Positions 54,457 to 63,511 of a stretch of 64,000 nucleotides of DNA are shown here, in pieces (the first letter of the stretch is position 1; every line of letters begins with the position of its first letter). The stretch spans positions 62,001 through 126,000 of the forward strand of contig JAMCQN010000013.1 of the NCBI GenBank assembly GCA_023382055.1. Direction: 5' to 3'. The notes under the pieces were generated by a model. It saw only the letters and a list, made by a program, of their open reading frames with translations. It searched no databases and was not told the origin of the DNA. Source of the stretch: Chloroflexota bacterium. GTDB taxonomy: Bacteria; Chloroflexota; Anaerolineae; J036; Brachytrichaceae. Made by a program: the position numbers and the translations under genes.

Positions 54457-55613
54457 GTGATGCCATGCGTGTCTGTTTTGACATCACACCTGCCCTCGGG
54501 CAGGGCGCAGGGATCGCGCGCTATGCGCGCGAACTGGCTATAGCCCTGCGCAATCTGCAGGACGGACCCTCGCTGACGCTGTTTCACAACCGCCAGCGCA
54601 AAGCGCGTATACCGCAGCAACTTCACAGCCTTCCGCGCGTGGCGATTCCACTGGGCAACCGGGCCTGGCGGTTGTTCCTGATGGCGGGCCTCGCCCTGCC
54701 GCCAGCCTGGAACGCAACGATCAACGCGTGCGATGTGTTTCATGGCACCGATGCACTCATACCCTGGCGAACGATTCCCTCAGTCATGACTATCCATGAC
54801 CTTTCGACGCATCGTTACCCTCAACATCACACCCGCTTACACAGGCAGTATGCCCGCATGACGCTCCCCCGTATGGCGAAACAGGCCATGTTACTCATCG
54901 CGGATTCCACAGCGACCAAGAGGGACATCGTCGACCAACTTGGCGTGCCTGATCAGAAGGTGCGCGTCATCCCCCTGGGAGTCGACCACCAGCGTTTTCG
55001 TCCCATCGATGCTGTGCTCGCACGCCGTCAGGCCAGCCAGTTTCTCCCGTTTGATGCGCCGTATATTCTTTCGGTCGGCACGCTTGAACCGCGCAAGAAT
55101 CTGGCGGTACTGCTGCACGCGTTTGCGCTGCTTCAGTCGTCCGATTTGCACCTGGTCCTGGCGGGCGGAACCGGCTGGGGTGATAACCCATTCGCGGGTG
55201 CGCTGCAGCAGGCGGGCGTGCTGGATCGTGTACACATCACTGGGTATGTTCCGGATGATCTCCTGCCGAGTCTTTATGCAGCAGCCGAGTGTTTTGTTTA
55301 CCCCTCGCTATACGAGGGATTCGGTTTGCCGGTGCTGGAAGCCATGGCCTGCGGTGCGCCGGTAATCACCAGCAACACCTCCAGTCTGCCCGAAGTAGCC
55401 GGCGACGCAGCGATTCTCGTTGATCCGACTGACAGCGCACAACTGGCTATGAAGCTGCGTGAGTTGACCGGCGATGCAAACATGCGGTCCAGGCTGAGCA
55501 AGCTTGGGCCGGCACAGGCTGCGGGATTCACCTGGGAGCGCACGGCTCGTGAAACCTATGAGGTGTACCGATCGATTGCCCCACAATATGCTGCGTCTGT
55601 CAGTCTGTCCTGA
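54453..55613 (+). CDS. GT4 family glycosyltransferase (mannosyltransferase-like)
   Basis: A 386-residue GT-B enzyme. FDITPALGQGAGIARYARE at the start, VGTLEPRKNLAVLLHAF in the middle and SLYEGFGLPVLEAMACGAPV with SNTSSLPEVAGDAA at the end are typical of WbaZ/mannosyltransferase-type GT4 enzymes. It is a paralog of the GT4 gene at 58948. A GDP-mannose or GDP-heptose donor is plausible. Confidence 0.88.
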   Translation: MSDAMRVCFDITPALGQGAGIARYARELAIALRNLQDGPSLTLFHNRQRKARIPQQLHSLPRVAIPLGNRAWRLFLMAGLALPPAWNATINACDVFHGTDALIPWRTIPSVMTIHDLSTHRYPQHHTRLHRQYARMTLPRMAKQAMLLIADSTATKRDIVDQLGVPDQKVRVIPLGVDHQRFRPIDAVLARRQASQFLPFDAPYILSVGTLEPRKNLAVLLHAFALLQSSDLHLVLAGGTGWGDNPFAGALQQAGVLDRVHITGYVPDDLLPSLYAAAECFVYPSLYEGFGLPVLEAMACGAPVITSNTSSLPEVAGDAAILVDPTDSAQLAMKLRELTGDANMRSRLSKLGPAQAAGFTWERTARETYEVYRSIAPQYAASVSLS

Positions 55614-55660
55614 ACAAAGGATAATGCGTAGAAAGAGATAATAGCCGGCGAGAGCAATCT

Positions 55661-56380
55661 ATGACATTACAGACAACACAGGCTGTGATCCTTGCAGGAG
55701 GTTTGGGGACGCGCCTGCGCGCCACCATCGGCGACATCCCGAAACCACTCGCGGAAGTCAACGGCCGCCCCTTTCTCGCTTACCAACTCGACTGGCTCAA
55801 GCGCCAGGGAATTACCCACGTCGTGCTGTGCGTCGGGTACCGGCACGAGTTGATCGAAGCGCAATTCGGCGATGGCGCTTCAGTTGGCATGCAGATCAGC
55901 TATTCCGTCGAGCGTGAACCGCTGGGCACAGGCGGCGCGCTGTTGAATGCTGAAAACCTCCTGCGCGATCCATTCCTTGCCATGAACGGCGATACCTATT
56001 TCGAGTTGGAGCTTGGCCTGTTGCTGCAGCAGCATACGTCTCAACAAGCCGTCGCCACGATGGGTCTGGTGCACATGCCGGACACGAGCCGTTTCGGCGC
56101 AGTTGCACTCGACGCTGAGGGCCATGTTACCCAATTCCTGGAGAAAGGGCGCAGCGGTCCGGGGCTGATCAATGCCGGCATCTATGCATTATCGAAAACG
56201 GTGTTCGACTACTTCCCCGTGCAGATGCCCGTTTCCCTGGAGCGGGATGTTTTCCCGCTTCTGTCCGAAAGGCAACTGATGCAGACATGCACGCTGCAGG
56301 GATTTCATCTCGACATCGGCACACCCGAGAGCTACGCTGAGTTCATCCGCATCCAACAACGACATGGCGACCGGTCATGA
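55661..56380 (+). CDS. hddC: nucleotidyltransferase, D-glycero-alpha-D-manno-heptose 1-phosphate guanylyltransferase-like
   Basis: A 239-residue sugar-phosphate nucleotidyltransferase. VILAGGLGTRLRATIGDIPK is the nucleotide-binding signature, GTGGALLNAENLL and MNGDTYFE (metal site) follow. It overlaps a GmhB-type phosphatase by 4 bases, the arrangement expected for the GDP-heptose pathway. General NDP-sugar pyrophosphorylases are the alternative. Confidence 0.83.
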   Translation: MTLQTTQAVILAGGLGTRLRATIGDIPKPLAEVNGRPFLAYQLDWLKRQGITHVVLCVGYRHELIEAQFGDGASVGMQISYSVEREPLGTGGALLNAENLLRDPFLAMNGDTYFELELGLLLQQHTSQQAVATMGLVHMPDTSRFGAVALDAEGHVTQFLEKGRSGPGLINAGIYALSKTVFDYFPVQMPVSLERDVFPLLSERQLMQTCTLQGFHLDIGTPESYAEFIRIQQRHGDRS

Positions 56381-56922
56381 ACAGGGCGGTCTTTCTTGAT
56401 CGAGATGGCACGATCAACGCGGAAGTGAATTATCTGCGCAATGTCGCCGGGTTCAGCATGTTGCCGGGAGTACCCGCCGCGATTAAGCGCCTTAAGGATA
56501 AGGGCTGGATGACTGTCGTCATCACTAATCAATCGGGCATCGCGCGTGGCTACTACACCGTAGACGATGTGGCCGCGATTCATGCGCGCATGCAAGCCGA
56601 ACTGAGCGAAGCACAGGCTCAGGTCGATACCATCTATGTTTGTCCGCACCAGCCAGAGGACAATTGCCTGTGCCGCAAACCGCTGCCAGGGCTATTCCAA
56701 CAGGCCGCACGCGAGATGACTATCAACCTGAACGAGAGCGTCTTGGTTGGCGATAAACTGACAGACCTACTCCCAGCCCGCCAACTGGGTTGCCGTTCCG
56801 TACTGGTGTTGACCGGGCACGGGGCCGATCAGGTTCGCATGATCCATTCCGGTGATTTCATGCCTGACCACGTTGCTTCTGACCTGCAGCAGGCCGTCGA
56901 GTGGATACTGGCCTGTGCCTAA
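56377..56922 (+). CDS. gmhB: HAD phosphatase, heptose bisphosphate phosphatase-like
   Basis: A 181-residue HAD-superfamily enzyme with FLDRDGTIN (nucleophile Asp), TNQSGIARGYY, the zinc-binding CPHQPEDNCLCRKP and VGDKLTDLLPARQLG. The zinc loop and length match GmhB, which removes the 7-phosphate from heptose 1,7-bisphosphate. Together with hddA and hddC this leaves only the sedoheptulose-7-phosphate isomerase GmhA missing from the window. Confidence 0.9.
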   Translation: MNRAVFLDRDGTINAEVNYLRNVAGFSMLPGVPAAIKRLKDKGWMTVVITNQSGIARGYYTVDDVAAIHARMQAELSEAQAQVDTIYVCPHQPEDNCLCRKPLPGLFQQAAREMTINLNESVLVGDKLTDLLPARQLGCRSVLVLTGHGADQVRMIHSGDFMPDHVASDLQQAVEWILACA

Positions 56923-56950
56923 AATCCGTTATGGCGTGCTTTCATAATCC

Positions 56951-58765
56951 ATGACACTACACAACAGGACGCGCCGCATCATAACCATCATGGCGGTTCT
57001 CGTCATCGCGGTCGGGCTGGCACTCCTGTTATTGTCTTTCTTCCTGCCGCCGTACGAGGCGGTCAAAGCATACATCGACTCGATGTCGCTGCGCGGTTTC
57101 GTCGACTTTTTCACGCCGGGCTTCTATGCGCGTATACAGCAGAATGTCCGTTTATTCGCGCTGCTGGTACTGGGCGCAGGTATCGCGATGCTCGCCTTCA
57201 GACGCAGGCTCAGCCAGTACATCGCAATCCGGCTGGCCGCGCTGCCTGATGAAGTACGCGACCTGCTCGACTTCGTGCGACCTCATGAAACGACTCGCAG
57301 CCTTGCGCTGGCGGCGGGATTGCTATGCGGTCTTGGCGCACTCTTAAGGCTGGCCTTTCTTTCACAGCCCATCATGTCGTGGGACGAAGCGGCCACCTTT
57401 CTGACGTACGCATCGCGGCCGCTCTATGTCGTATTGTCGAATTACAGCGCGCCGAATAACCACGTGCTTCATACAGTTCTGGTGTACGTCAGCTATCACC
57501 TGTTCGGTGATGCGCTATGGGCCATCCGGCTGCCGGCCTGTATCGCCGGGGTGCTCATCATGCCGGTCGCCTATCTGGTCGCTTACCGGATCTACGAACG
57601 ATGGAGCGCCTTGCTCACCGTGGCGCTGGCGTCGGTTGCGCCAGTTCTGGTCGATTATTCGACGGATGCGCGCGGCTATACGCTGGCAGGGCTGTTATTC
57701 CTGCTGATGTTACTATGCGCCACTTATCTGATCAAGCGGCCGACCAACGGATTCGTCTGGATGCTGTTCGTCATCCTGTGCGCGCTTGGCCTGTACACCA
57801 TTCCGATCATGCTGTATGGCATCGGCATGGTGAGTGCGTGGATGCTTCTGTCGTATTGGCTAGGACCTGACGGGCGCGCCGAGAGGTGGCGCTTCACGCG
57901 CCAGTTGGCGGCGGCCGACGTGGGCGTCATGGCATTAGCCGCTCTGTTCTACGCTCCAGTGCTGATCGTCTCCGGTCTCGGCTCAATCATCGCCAATGGA
58001 TATGTCGCGCCATTAGCGCTCCCGGAACTGGTTATGCAGTTGCCGCGCAGTCTGCAGGAAGCATTTGCATTGTGGACGGATGGACAGCCCGTAATCCTGA
58101 CGCTGGCGCTGCTGGTCGGTGTCGCCATTGGCACAGGGTCGCCCGGTGTGCGCTCTTACCGCCCGCCTCTCCTGGTCGTTACAATCGTGGCAGGGCTTGC
58201 CATGGTCATCCTGCAGCGCGTGGCGCCGTTCGCACGGACGTGGCTGTTCCTTCTGCCCATCTACTACATGACGGCGGCGCAGGGACTGGTCCGCATCGCG
58301 CAGAAAATCAGCAACCTCGCGCCACAGTTGCCGAAACCACACTGGAGGCTTGCAGCGTTGTTGGCGTGTATCGGGCTGTCTCTCATCCTGGCGGTCAATG
58401 CATATCGGGTGAAATCAGAAACCATAGCACACGCATTCAACGCCGAGAAAGTGGCGGTTTACCTGCAGGGCGCGCTCAAACCCGGCGATAGCGTCTTCTT
58501 CAGCCCGAACCAGCCGCTGCGATACTGGTTTCGACGTTACGGCATCTCGGATGACTACGTCATGCTGGCGCAGACGCCTGTGTCACGGTACATCTCGCGC
58601 GCATGGATCGTCGTCGACGACACCCTCGGGCCAAGCCTGGCCTTTACGGATACGGTGGCGATCCCATACAGCAAGGACTACCTCTATTCACCGGTGTTGG
58701 TGCGGACTTTCGAGCCGGGCTTGCTCTACCAGGCGCAGATTCATTATGGCCCGTCTGCGCAGTAG
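56951..58765 (+). CDS. GT-C membrane glycosyltransferase without sandwich tail
   Basis: A 604-residue membrane protein with two helices before the GT-C core, MSWDEAATFLTYASRPL in the first outer loop and NNHVLHTVLVYVSYH after it. About 11 further helices follow, and the short C-terminal outer part has no beta-sandwich repeat. Likely transfers a polyprenyl-linked sugar. A TATAAT box for the next unit follows its stop. Confidence 0.82.
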   Translation: MTLHNRTRRIITIMAVLVIAVGLALLLLSFFLPPYEAVKAYIDSMSLRGFVDFFTPGFYARIQQNVRLFALLVLGAGIAMLAFRRRLSQYIAIRLAALPDEVRDLLDFVRPHETTRSLALAAGLLCGLGALLRLAFLSQPIMSWDEAATFLTYASRPLYVVLSNYSAPNNHVLHTVLVYVSYHLFGDALWAIRLPACIAGVLIMPVAYLVAYRIYERWSALLTVALASVAPVLVDYSTDARGYTLAGLLFLLMLLCATYLIKRPTNGFVWMLFVILCALGLYTIPIMLYGIGMVSAWMLLSYWLGPDGRAERWRFTRQLAAADVGVMALAALFYAPVLIVSGLGSIIANGYVAPLALPELVMQLPRSLQEAFALWTDGQPVILTLALLVGVAIGTGSPGVRSYRPPLLVVTIVAGLAMVILQRVAPFARTWLFLLPIYYMTAAQGLVRIAQKISNLAPQLPKPHWRLAALLACIGLSLILAVNAYRVKSETIAHAFNAEKVAVYLQGALKPGDSVFFSPNQPLRYWFRRYGISDDYVMLAQTPVSRYISRAWIVVDDTLGPSLAFTDTVAIPYSKDYLYSPVLVRTFEPGLLYQAQIHYGPSAQ

Positions 58766-58774
58766 GCAGACCGA

Positions 58775-58780
58775 TATAAT
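58775..58780 (+). promoter_or_regulatory. TATAAT box after the GT-C gene
   Basis: TATAAT 6 bases before an ATG that opens only a 7-codon frame. It may be the promoter of the broken GT2 gene and of the GT4 gene that follows. Confidence 0.35.
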
Positions 58781-58836
58781 TGTTCAATGCACGTGACTTG
58801 TCCGCACTGACTGACTCACCGATAGTGGAAGCTATA

Positions 58837-58941
58837 GTGTCAAACGCAATTCCTGAACACCCAGAGTTGTCTATCGTCATGCCTTGCCTGAATGAGGCGG
58901 AAACGCTGGCTGCAACCGTGAGGATGGCGCAGGCATACTGA
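58837..58941 (+). pseudogene. N-terminal stub of a GT2 glycosyltransferase
   Basis: Read from GTG 58837, the frame gives 34 residues and a stop at 58939-58941. It contains ELSIVMPCLNEAETLAATVR, a clear start of a GT2 (DPM-like) enzyme. The rest of the gene, including the DxD motif, is gone, and the next gene begins 6 bases later. A deletion joining this stub to the GT4 gene is the simplest explanation. Confidence 0.75.
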
Positions 58942-58947
58942 GACGGC

Positions 58948-60201
58948 ATGAACATTGTCTTTGATGCGCGCGTCATCCAGGATCATTTTCCGGGCATCGC
59001 CCGCTACGCCTTCAACTTGCTGGCAGCGTTGCCCGATAACTTACAAGAGAGTGATTCCATTCTTGCGCTGCGCCTGCCCTCTGCGCCCAACGCGCATTAC
59101 CAATGGGCCAAACTGGTTGAGCGAGGCGTGCGCGTTCAAGATTACCTCGCGCCCATTTTCAGCCCGACCAATTTGCTACGCCATCCAACCCTGACGGCAA
59201 TGGATGATGAAAAGGCTATCCTGCACTTTCCGTATTACCTGCGACCCTACCGCACTCGCCAGCCATCTGTCACAACCATCCACGATCTGATCACGTTCGT
59301 TTACCCACAGATGGCGCCATCAGCATTGACGCGCTTGTCGATTCGCCTGTTTAACGCGCTGGCTATACGCGCATCGCGCGCCGTCATCGCGGTGTCACGC
59401 AGCGCAGCACACGACCTTGAGCGTTATTTCCCGGGCATGCGCGCCAAGACCGTCGTTATCTACGAAGCGCCTGACGCCATCTGCACGCCGCAACCGCGCG
59501 AGCGGATCGACCTGATCCGCACAAAATATGGGCTGCCTCAGATGTTCGCTCTGGTCATCGCCAGCAACAAACCGCACAAGAACCTCGTAAGGCTGGTCGA
59601 AGCGTGGCAGAAGGTAATCAGAGATTGGAGATTGGAGATTGAAGATGAGAGATTAGAGATTAGAGATCAGAGATTGGAGACTGGAAAGAGATTAATCGCA
59701 GTGGAATCTCCAATCTCCAATCTCCAATCTCCTCTCCTGGTGATCGGTGGGCATCAAGATCCGCGTTATACCGAAGCGGAGCAACGAGTGGAGGAATTGG
59801 GCATCAGGAAGCATGTCAAGTTCATCGGCGCTGTGCCGAACGAGGATTTGCCTGCGCTGTATTCCGCCTGCACCCTGTTCGTCTTTCCGTCGCTTTACGA
59901 GGGCTTTGGCCTGCCGCCGCTGGAAGCCATGGCGTGCGGCGCGCCGGTCACATGTTCGAACACCTCATCAATCCCTGAAGTCGTAGGCGATGCGGCGCTG
60001 CTGTTCGACCCGCTCAATGTCGCTGAGATTGCGGCCGCATGTTTACGTATCTGGCAGGACGGGGCGTTACGAGCAAAGCTATCCGCTTTAAGCCAGAAGC
60101 AAGCCGCCCATTTTTCCTGGGGCCATTGCGCGCAGGAGACGCTACAGGTTTACCGATCATGCATTAGCGCTGATCATCAAGTTCGGACGGCAGAAGAGTA
60201 G
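58948..60201 (+). CDS. GT4 family glycosyltransferase with in-frame repeat insertion
   Basis: A 417-residue GT-B enzyme: FDARVIQDHFPGIARYAFNL at the start, SNKPHKNLVRLVEAWQKV in the middle, SLYEGFGLPPLEAMACGAPV and SNTSSIPEVVGDAA at the end. Between WQKV and LLVIGGHQDPRY about 37 extra residues (RDWRLEIEDERLEIRD ... ISNLQSP) are encoded by a palindromic heptanucleotide array. The insert lies at the hinge between the two Rossmann domains, where a surface loop could tolerate it. Paralog of the gene at 54453. Confidence 0.88.
   Translation: MNIVFDARVIQDHFPGIARYAFNLLAALPDNLQESDSILALRLPSAPNAHYQWAKLVERGVRVQDYLAPIFSPTNLLRHPTLTAMDDEKAILHFPYYLRPYRTRQPSVTTIHDLITFVYPQMAPSALTRLSIRLFNALAIRASRAVIAVSRSAAHDLERYFPGMRAKTVVIYEAPDAICTPQPRERIDLIRTKYGLPQMFALVIASNKPHKNLVRLVEAWQKVIRDWRLEIEDERLEIRDQRLETGKRLIAVESPISNLQSPLLVIGGHQDPRYTEAEQRVEELGIRKHVKFIGAVPNEDLPALYSACTLFVFPSLYEGFGLPPLEAMACGAPVTCSNTSSIPEVVGDAALLFDPLNVAEIAAACLRIWQDGALRAKLSALSQKQAAHFSWGHCAQETLQVYRSCISADHQVRTAEE
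59621..59737. repeat. palindromic GAGATTG heptanucleotide array inside a GT4 gene
   Basis: Ten 7-base units (GAGATTG and variants) from 59621 to about 59690 are followed by a short loop and by four inverted AATCTCC units (59705-59732) plus TCTCC. Three units are 21 bases, so the array encodes a 7-residue peptide repeat (RLEIRDQ-type; ISNLQSP on the inverted arm). Same element type as at 43451-43530. Confidence 0.88.
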
Positions 60202-60220
60202 AAAACATCCAGGCGAATTT

Positions 60221-61747
60221 ATGACGGTTAAGCCAGTACGGATAAGTCCAAGCATCATCGTAACCTTCTTAACGCTGATCAGCGCGATTCTGGTCGTCAT
60301 CGATATCCAACGTCCATCCTATTGGATCGATGAGAATGTCAGCGTTGTCATTGCTTCCCCTCCAAATCCTCTTCAGGTGGTCAATAACGTAATCGAAGGA
60401 GAACGCCGGCCGCCCGGATACCATCTATTTCTTTGGGTTTGGACCAGACTCACTGGCGTCAGTGAACGAATGGCGCGCTTACATTCCGCACTCTGGTCGA
60501 TCATTCTCGTGCCAATTACATATCAGTTGGCGCGTCGGTTTACAAAAAGGAAAAGCGCTCTTCTAGCGGCGGCATTTGCAGCAGTAGCGCCGATTATGAT
60601 TTCGTATGGACAAACCATACGTTATTACACAATGGTGGCGAGTATCAGCGCACTGTCATATACATTGTTCATCGATGTTATACACAAACCGAAAGCAAAG
60701 AAACCATGGGGCGCTTACTTCATAGTGACGCTCATCCTGCTCTATCTGGATTATCCAGCATATGGCGTATTGATCGCGCAGAATATCCTCGCACTTTGGG
60801 AGTGGTTCAATAAGCGTAGTGCGCCCTCAAATCATCCCAGGTGGGGATGGGTAGGTGTGCAGGCGATACTACTCTTGTCTGTGGGCCTCTGGATACCTGT
60901 TGTGATCAATCAGAGTGGGCGCGATTTTGGGGCAGCAGACTTATCTTATACCCTTGTAGGAGGGCTGCTCCGCATTGCATATCCCTTCTACGCATGGATT
61001 GTCGGTGAAACTGTTTTCCCCTGGTCCATACCTGGCCTGATCGGCGCCGTCATCGGTGGTTTTCTTCTGATGTACGGAGTGATCCAATTACAAACTCACA
61101 AAAGGTGGATGTGGATCGTCGCATTTGTTATACCCTTTGCCATGTCACAGGCTTTACTAAGCACGATAGCCGCAGACAGTCCATTCGTAAACGCCCCAGC
61201 ACGATCTATGGCTTGCGCCGCGCTAGTCTTTGTTGGATTAGGAATCGGCATCGGCAGCATTCGCAGAAACTCCTTACTGGGCGTTATATTAGTCGGTTTG
61301 CTGATCAGCCATTTCGTTGCTTTACAACATTATTATAGAGGCGTTGAGTTTATAAACACGATATACAACACCCCTGCGCGCGAAGTGGCAATGAGAATCA
61401 CCAGCGAAGCAAAGTCGGGCGATATAGTCATCACCGAATCTGATTCCATGGTTGATTTATACCTGCCCCAGGAGATAGCCAGCTTCCACCCGGACGAAAC
61501 CGGTAAAATCGCGCGATATCTTCAAGATCACCCACGAGTCGGTATCTGGCAAGTCGTCATGGGACGCGATCGCACACGAAATAACATCTCTGCAGACCTT
61601 CGTCAATGGCTCAGTTCATTTGAATCGCTGCGGTCTGTGCAGGGTTTCGCCGAACAGGATGCTGTATATCGGGCGCTTAAATCCCGTCTCATAGGGCGTG
61701 AAGCCTATCAGTACCGATTATCCCTATACTATTATCAGAGCAAGTGA
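60221..61747 (+). CDS. GT-C membrane glycosyltransferase
   Basis: A 508-residue membrane protein. SYWIDENVSVVIASPP and RRPPGYHLFLWVW mark the GT-C active-site loops; about 10-12 helices follow. The C-terminal outer part is short, without the sandwich module. The DNA is somewhat more AT-rich than its neighbours. Follows the GT4 gene by 19 bases. Confidence 0.82.
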   Translation: MTVKPVRISPSIIVTFLTLISAILVVIDIQRPSYWIDENVSVVIASPPNPLQVVNNVIEGERRPPGYHLFLWVWTRLTGVSERMARLHSALWSIILVPITYQLARRFTKRKSALLAAAFAAVAPIMISYGQTIRYYTMVASISALSYTLFIDVIHKPKAKKPWGAYFIVTLILLYLDYPAYGVLIAQNILALWEWFNKRSAPSNHPRWGWVGVQAILLLSVGLWIPVVINQSGRDFGAADLSYTLVGGLLRIAYPFYAWIVGETVFPWSIPGLIGAVIGGFLLMYGVIQLQTHKRWMWIVAFVIPFAMSQALLSTIAADSPFVNAPARSMACAALVFVGLGIGIGSIRRNSLLGVILVGLLISHFVALQHYYRGVEFINTIYNTPAREVAMRITSEAKSGDIVITESDSMVDLYLPQEIASFHPDETGKIARYLQDHPRVGIWQVVMGRDRTRNNISADLRQWLSSFESLRSVQGFAEQDAVYRALKSRLIGREAYQYRLSLYYYQSK

Positions 61748-61822
61748 TATCTGCTGACCGTTGCCAGGAAAGAAAATCAATACTATGCCTGCATTTGCAG
61801 GTTTGATGCATATAGAACAAAC

Positions 61823-62980
61823 GTGAATATACTGCACATCTACAAAGACTACTATCCTGTGATCGGCGGCATTGAAAACCACGTGCGCCAGCTTGCCGAG
61901 ACACAGGTCGCGCAGGGACACGCGGTCACAGTGCTGGTGACAAACACCTCATTACGAAGCGCGAGCGAGACCCTTAACGGCGTGAGAGTCATCAAGGCCG
62001 GGCGGTTGATCAATATCCAGTCTGCTCCATTAAGCGCGGCGCTTCTATCATTCGTGCGGCGTGAAACAACCAGGGCCGATATCGTTCATCTTCACGCGCC
62101 CTATCCACCCGGCGAAGCCCTCAACCTGTGGTTCGGGCGCGCCAGCCACACGGTGATTACATGGCACAGCGACATCGTGCGCCAGAAAACGTTATTGCGC
62201 TTCTACGCGCCCACGCTCCGGCGGGTGTTACAGCAGGCCGACCGCATACTGCCAACCAGCGCAGCTTACGCCCGCACGTCGCCCTGGCTGAAGGATCACC
62301 TGGACAAGTGCAGCACAGTCGCCCTCAGTGTCGACACGGCGCGCTTCAGCCCATCGGCCATCTTGAGCCCTCGCGCAGCCGAACTCAGGGCCGGGCTACT
62401 GGCCAGAGCGCCAGTCACTCCGTCAGCGACCATCCTGTTATCGGTTGGCCGCCTGCGCTATTACAAGGGATTGGACGACCTGATTCGCGCCATGCCTGAT
62501 CTTCCAGACGCGCTGGCGGTTATCGCAGGGGACGGTCCGATGGGCGCCAAGTGGAAGTCGCTGGCGCGCTTGTTGGGAGTAGCCGACCGGGTAATCTTCA
62601 CAGGCGACGTGAGCGATGCGGATTTACCGGACTATTACCATGCCGCCGATATCTACGTCCTGCCTGCCAGCGCGCGGGCTGAGGCTTTCGGCATCGCCAT
62701 CCTCGAGGCCATGGCCTGCGGGCTGCCAATCGTATGCACCGACGTGGGCACAGCTACCTCCTGGGTCAACCAGAACAACGTCACGGGTCTGGTTGTTCCA
62801 CCCCGCAAACCGGATCAACTCGCGACGGCGATTCTGAAAATCGAAGGTAACCGGCTGATGCGTTCACTGATGGGCACAGCGGCTCGTCAGCGCGTGTTGG
62901 ATGAGTTCACCCTGGACAAGATGGTGCAGCGCGTGATGGATGTCTACAACAGCGTATTGGCTCAACCTCACAGCGGGTAG
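61823..62980 (+). CDS. GT4 family glycosyltransferase
   Basis: A 385-residue GT-B enzyme starting at GTG 61823. ILHIYKDYYPVIGGIENHVR is the classical N-terminus of this GT4 group, VGRLRYYKGLDDLIRAM the middle motif, and EAFGIAILEAMACGLPIVC the donor site. A TATAGA box 6 bases before the GTG hints at a leaderless transcript. Last enzyme of the polysaccharide locus in the window. Confidence 0.88.
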   Translation: MNILHIYKDYYPVIGGIENHVRQLAETQVAQGHAVTVLVTNTSLRSASETLNGVRVIKAGRLINIQSAPLSAALLSFVRRETTRADIVHLHAPYPPGEALNLWFGRASHTVITWHSDIVRQKTLLRFYAPTLRRVLQQADRILPTSAAYARTSPWLKDHLDKCSTVALSVDTARFSPSAILSPRAAELRAGLLARAPVTPSATILLSVGRLRYYKGLDDLIRAMPDLPDALAVIAGDGPMGAKWKSLARLLGVADRVIFTGDVSDADLPDYYHAADIYVLPASARAEAFGIAILEAMACGLPIVCTDVGTATSWVNQNNVTGLVVPPRKPDQLATAILKIEGNRLMRSLMGTAARQRVLDEFTLDKMVQRVMDVYNSVLAQPHSG

Positions 62981-63001
62981 AATGGTAATCGGAGTTAAAC
63001 G

Positions 63002-63511
63002 ATGGCAAAACAATATAAGAATCCGCCTGAAATGAAGATCGACCCGAAGAAAAAATACAAAGCTCGCCTGAAGACCGGCCAAGGCGACATCGTGGTCGAG
63101 TTATTTGCTGATAAAGCGCCCAAGACGGTCAACAATTTCGTCTTCCTGGCGCGCGAGGGCTTCTATGACGGCACCACGTTTCACCGCGTGATCAAGCCGT
63201 TCATGATCCAGGGCGGCGATCCGACCGGCGCCGGCGCCGGCGGACCGGGATATCGCTTCGAGGATGAGTTTCACCCCAGCCTGCGCCACAACGGGCCTGG
63301 CATCCTTTCCATGGCTAATGCCGGCAGAAATACCAACGGCAGCCAGTTCTTCATCACGCATGTCCCCACCCCGCACCTGGATAATCACCACACCGTTTTC
63401 GGCAAGGTAGTGGAGGGGATGGATGTCGTGAATGCAATTCCAGAACGCGACCCGGGGCGAGCCAGGGAGCCGGGCGAGAAGCTCATTTCGGTCGAGATTA
63501 TCGAAGAGTAG
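63002..63511 (+). CDS. cyclophilin-type peptidyl-prolyl cis-trans isomerase
   Basis: A 169-residue cytoplasmic prolyl isomerase. [19 protein letters not shown] holds the catalytic Arg and the glutamine of the active site, and [20 protein letters not shown] the rest. No signal peptide. A GGAG Shine-Dalgarno precedes the ATG. A weak inverted repeat (GGCGGCC 63527-63533 with GGCCGCC 63554-63560) follows. Confidence 0.92.
   Translation: MAKQYKNPPEMKIDPKKKYKARLKTGQGDIVVELFADKAPKTVNNFVFLAREGFYDGTTFHRVIKPFMIQGGDPTGAGAGGPGYRFEDEFHPSLRHNGPGILSMANAGRNTNGSQFFITHVPTPHLDNHHTVFGKVVEGMDVVNAIPERDPGRAREPGEKLISVEIIEE

Noticed and set aside
59621-59737. CRISPR-like array
   Set aside because: The units are 7 bases long, contiguous and without unique spacers, and lie within a coding gene; no cas gene is in the window.
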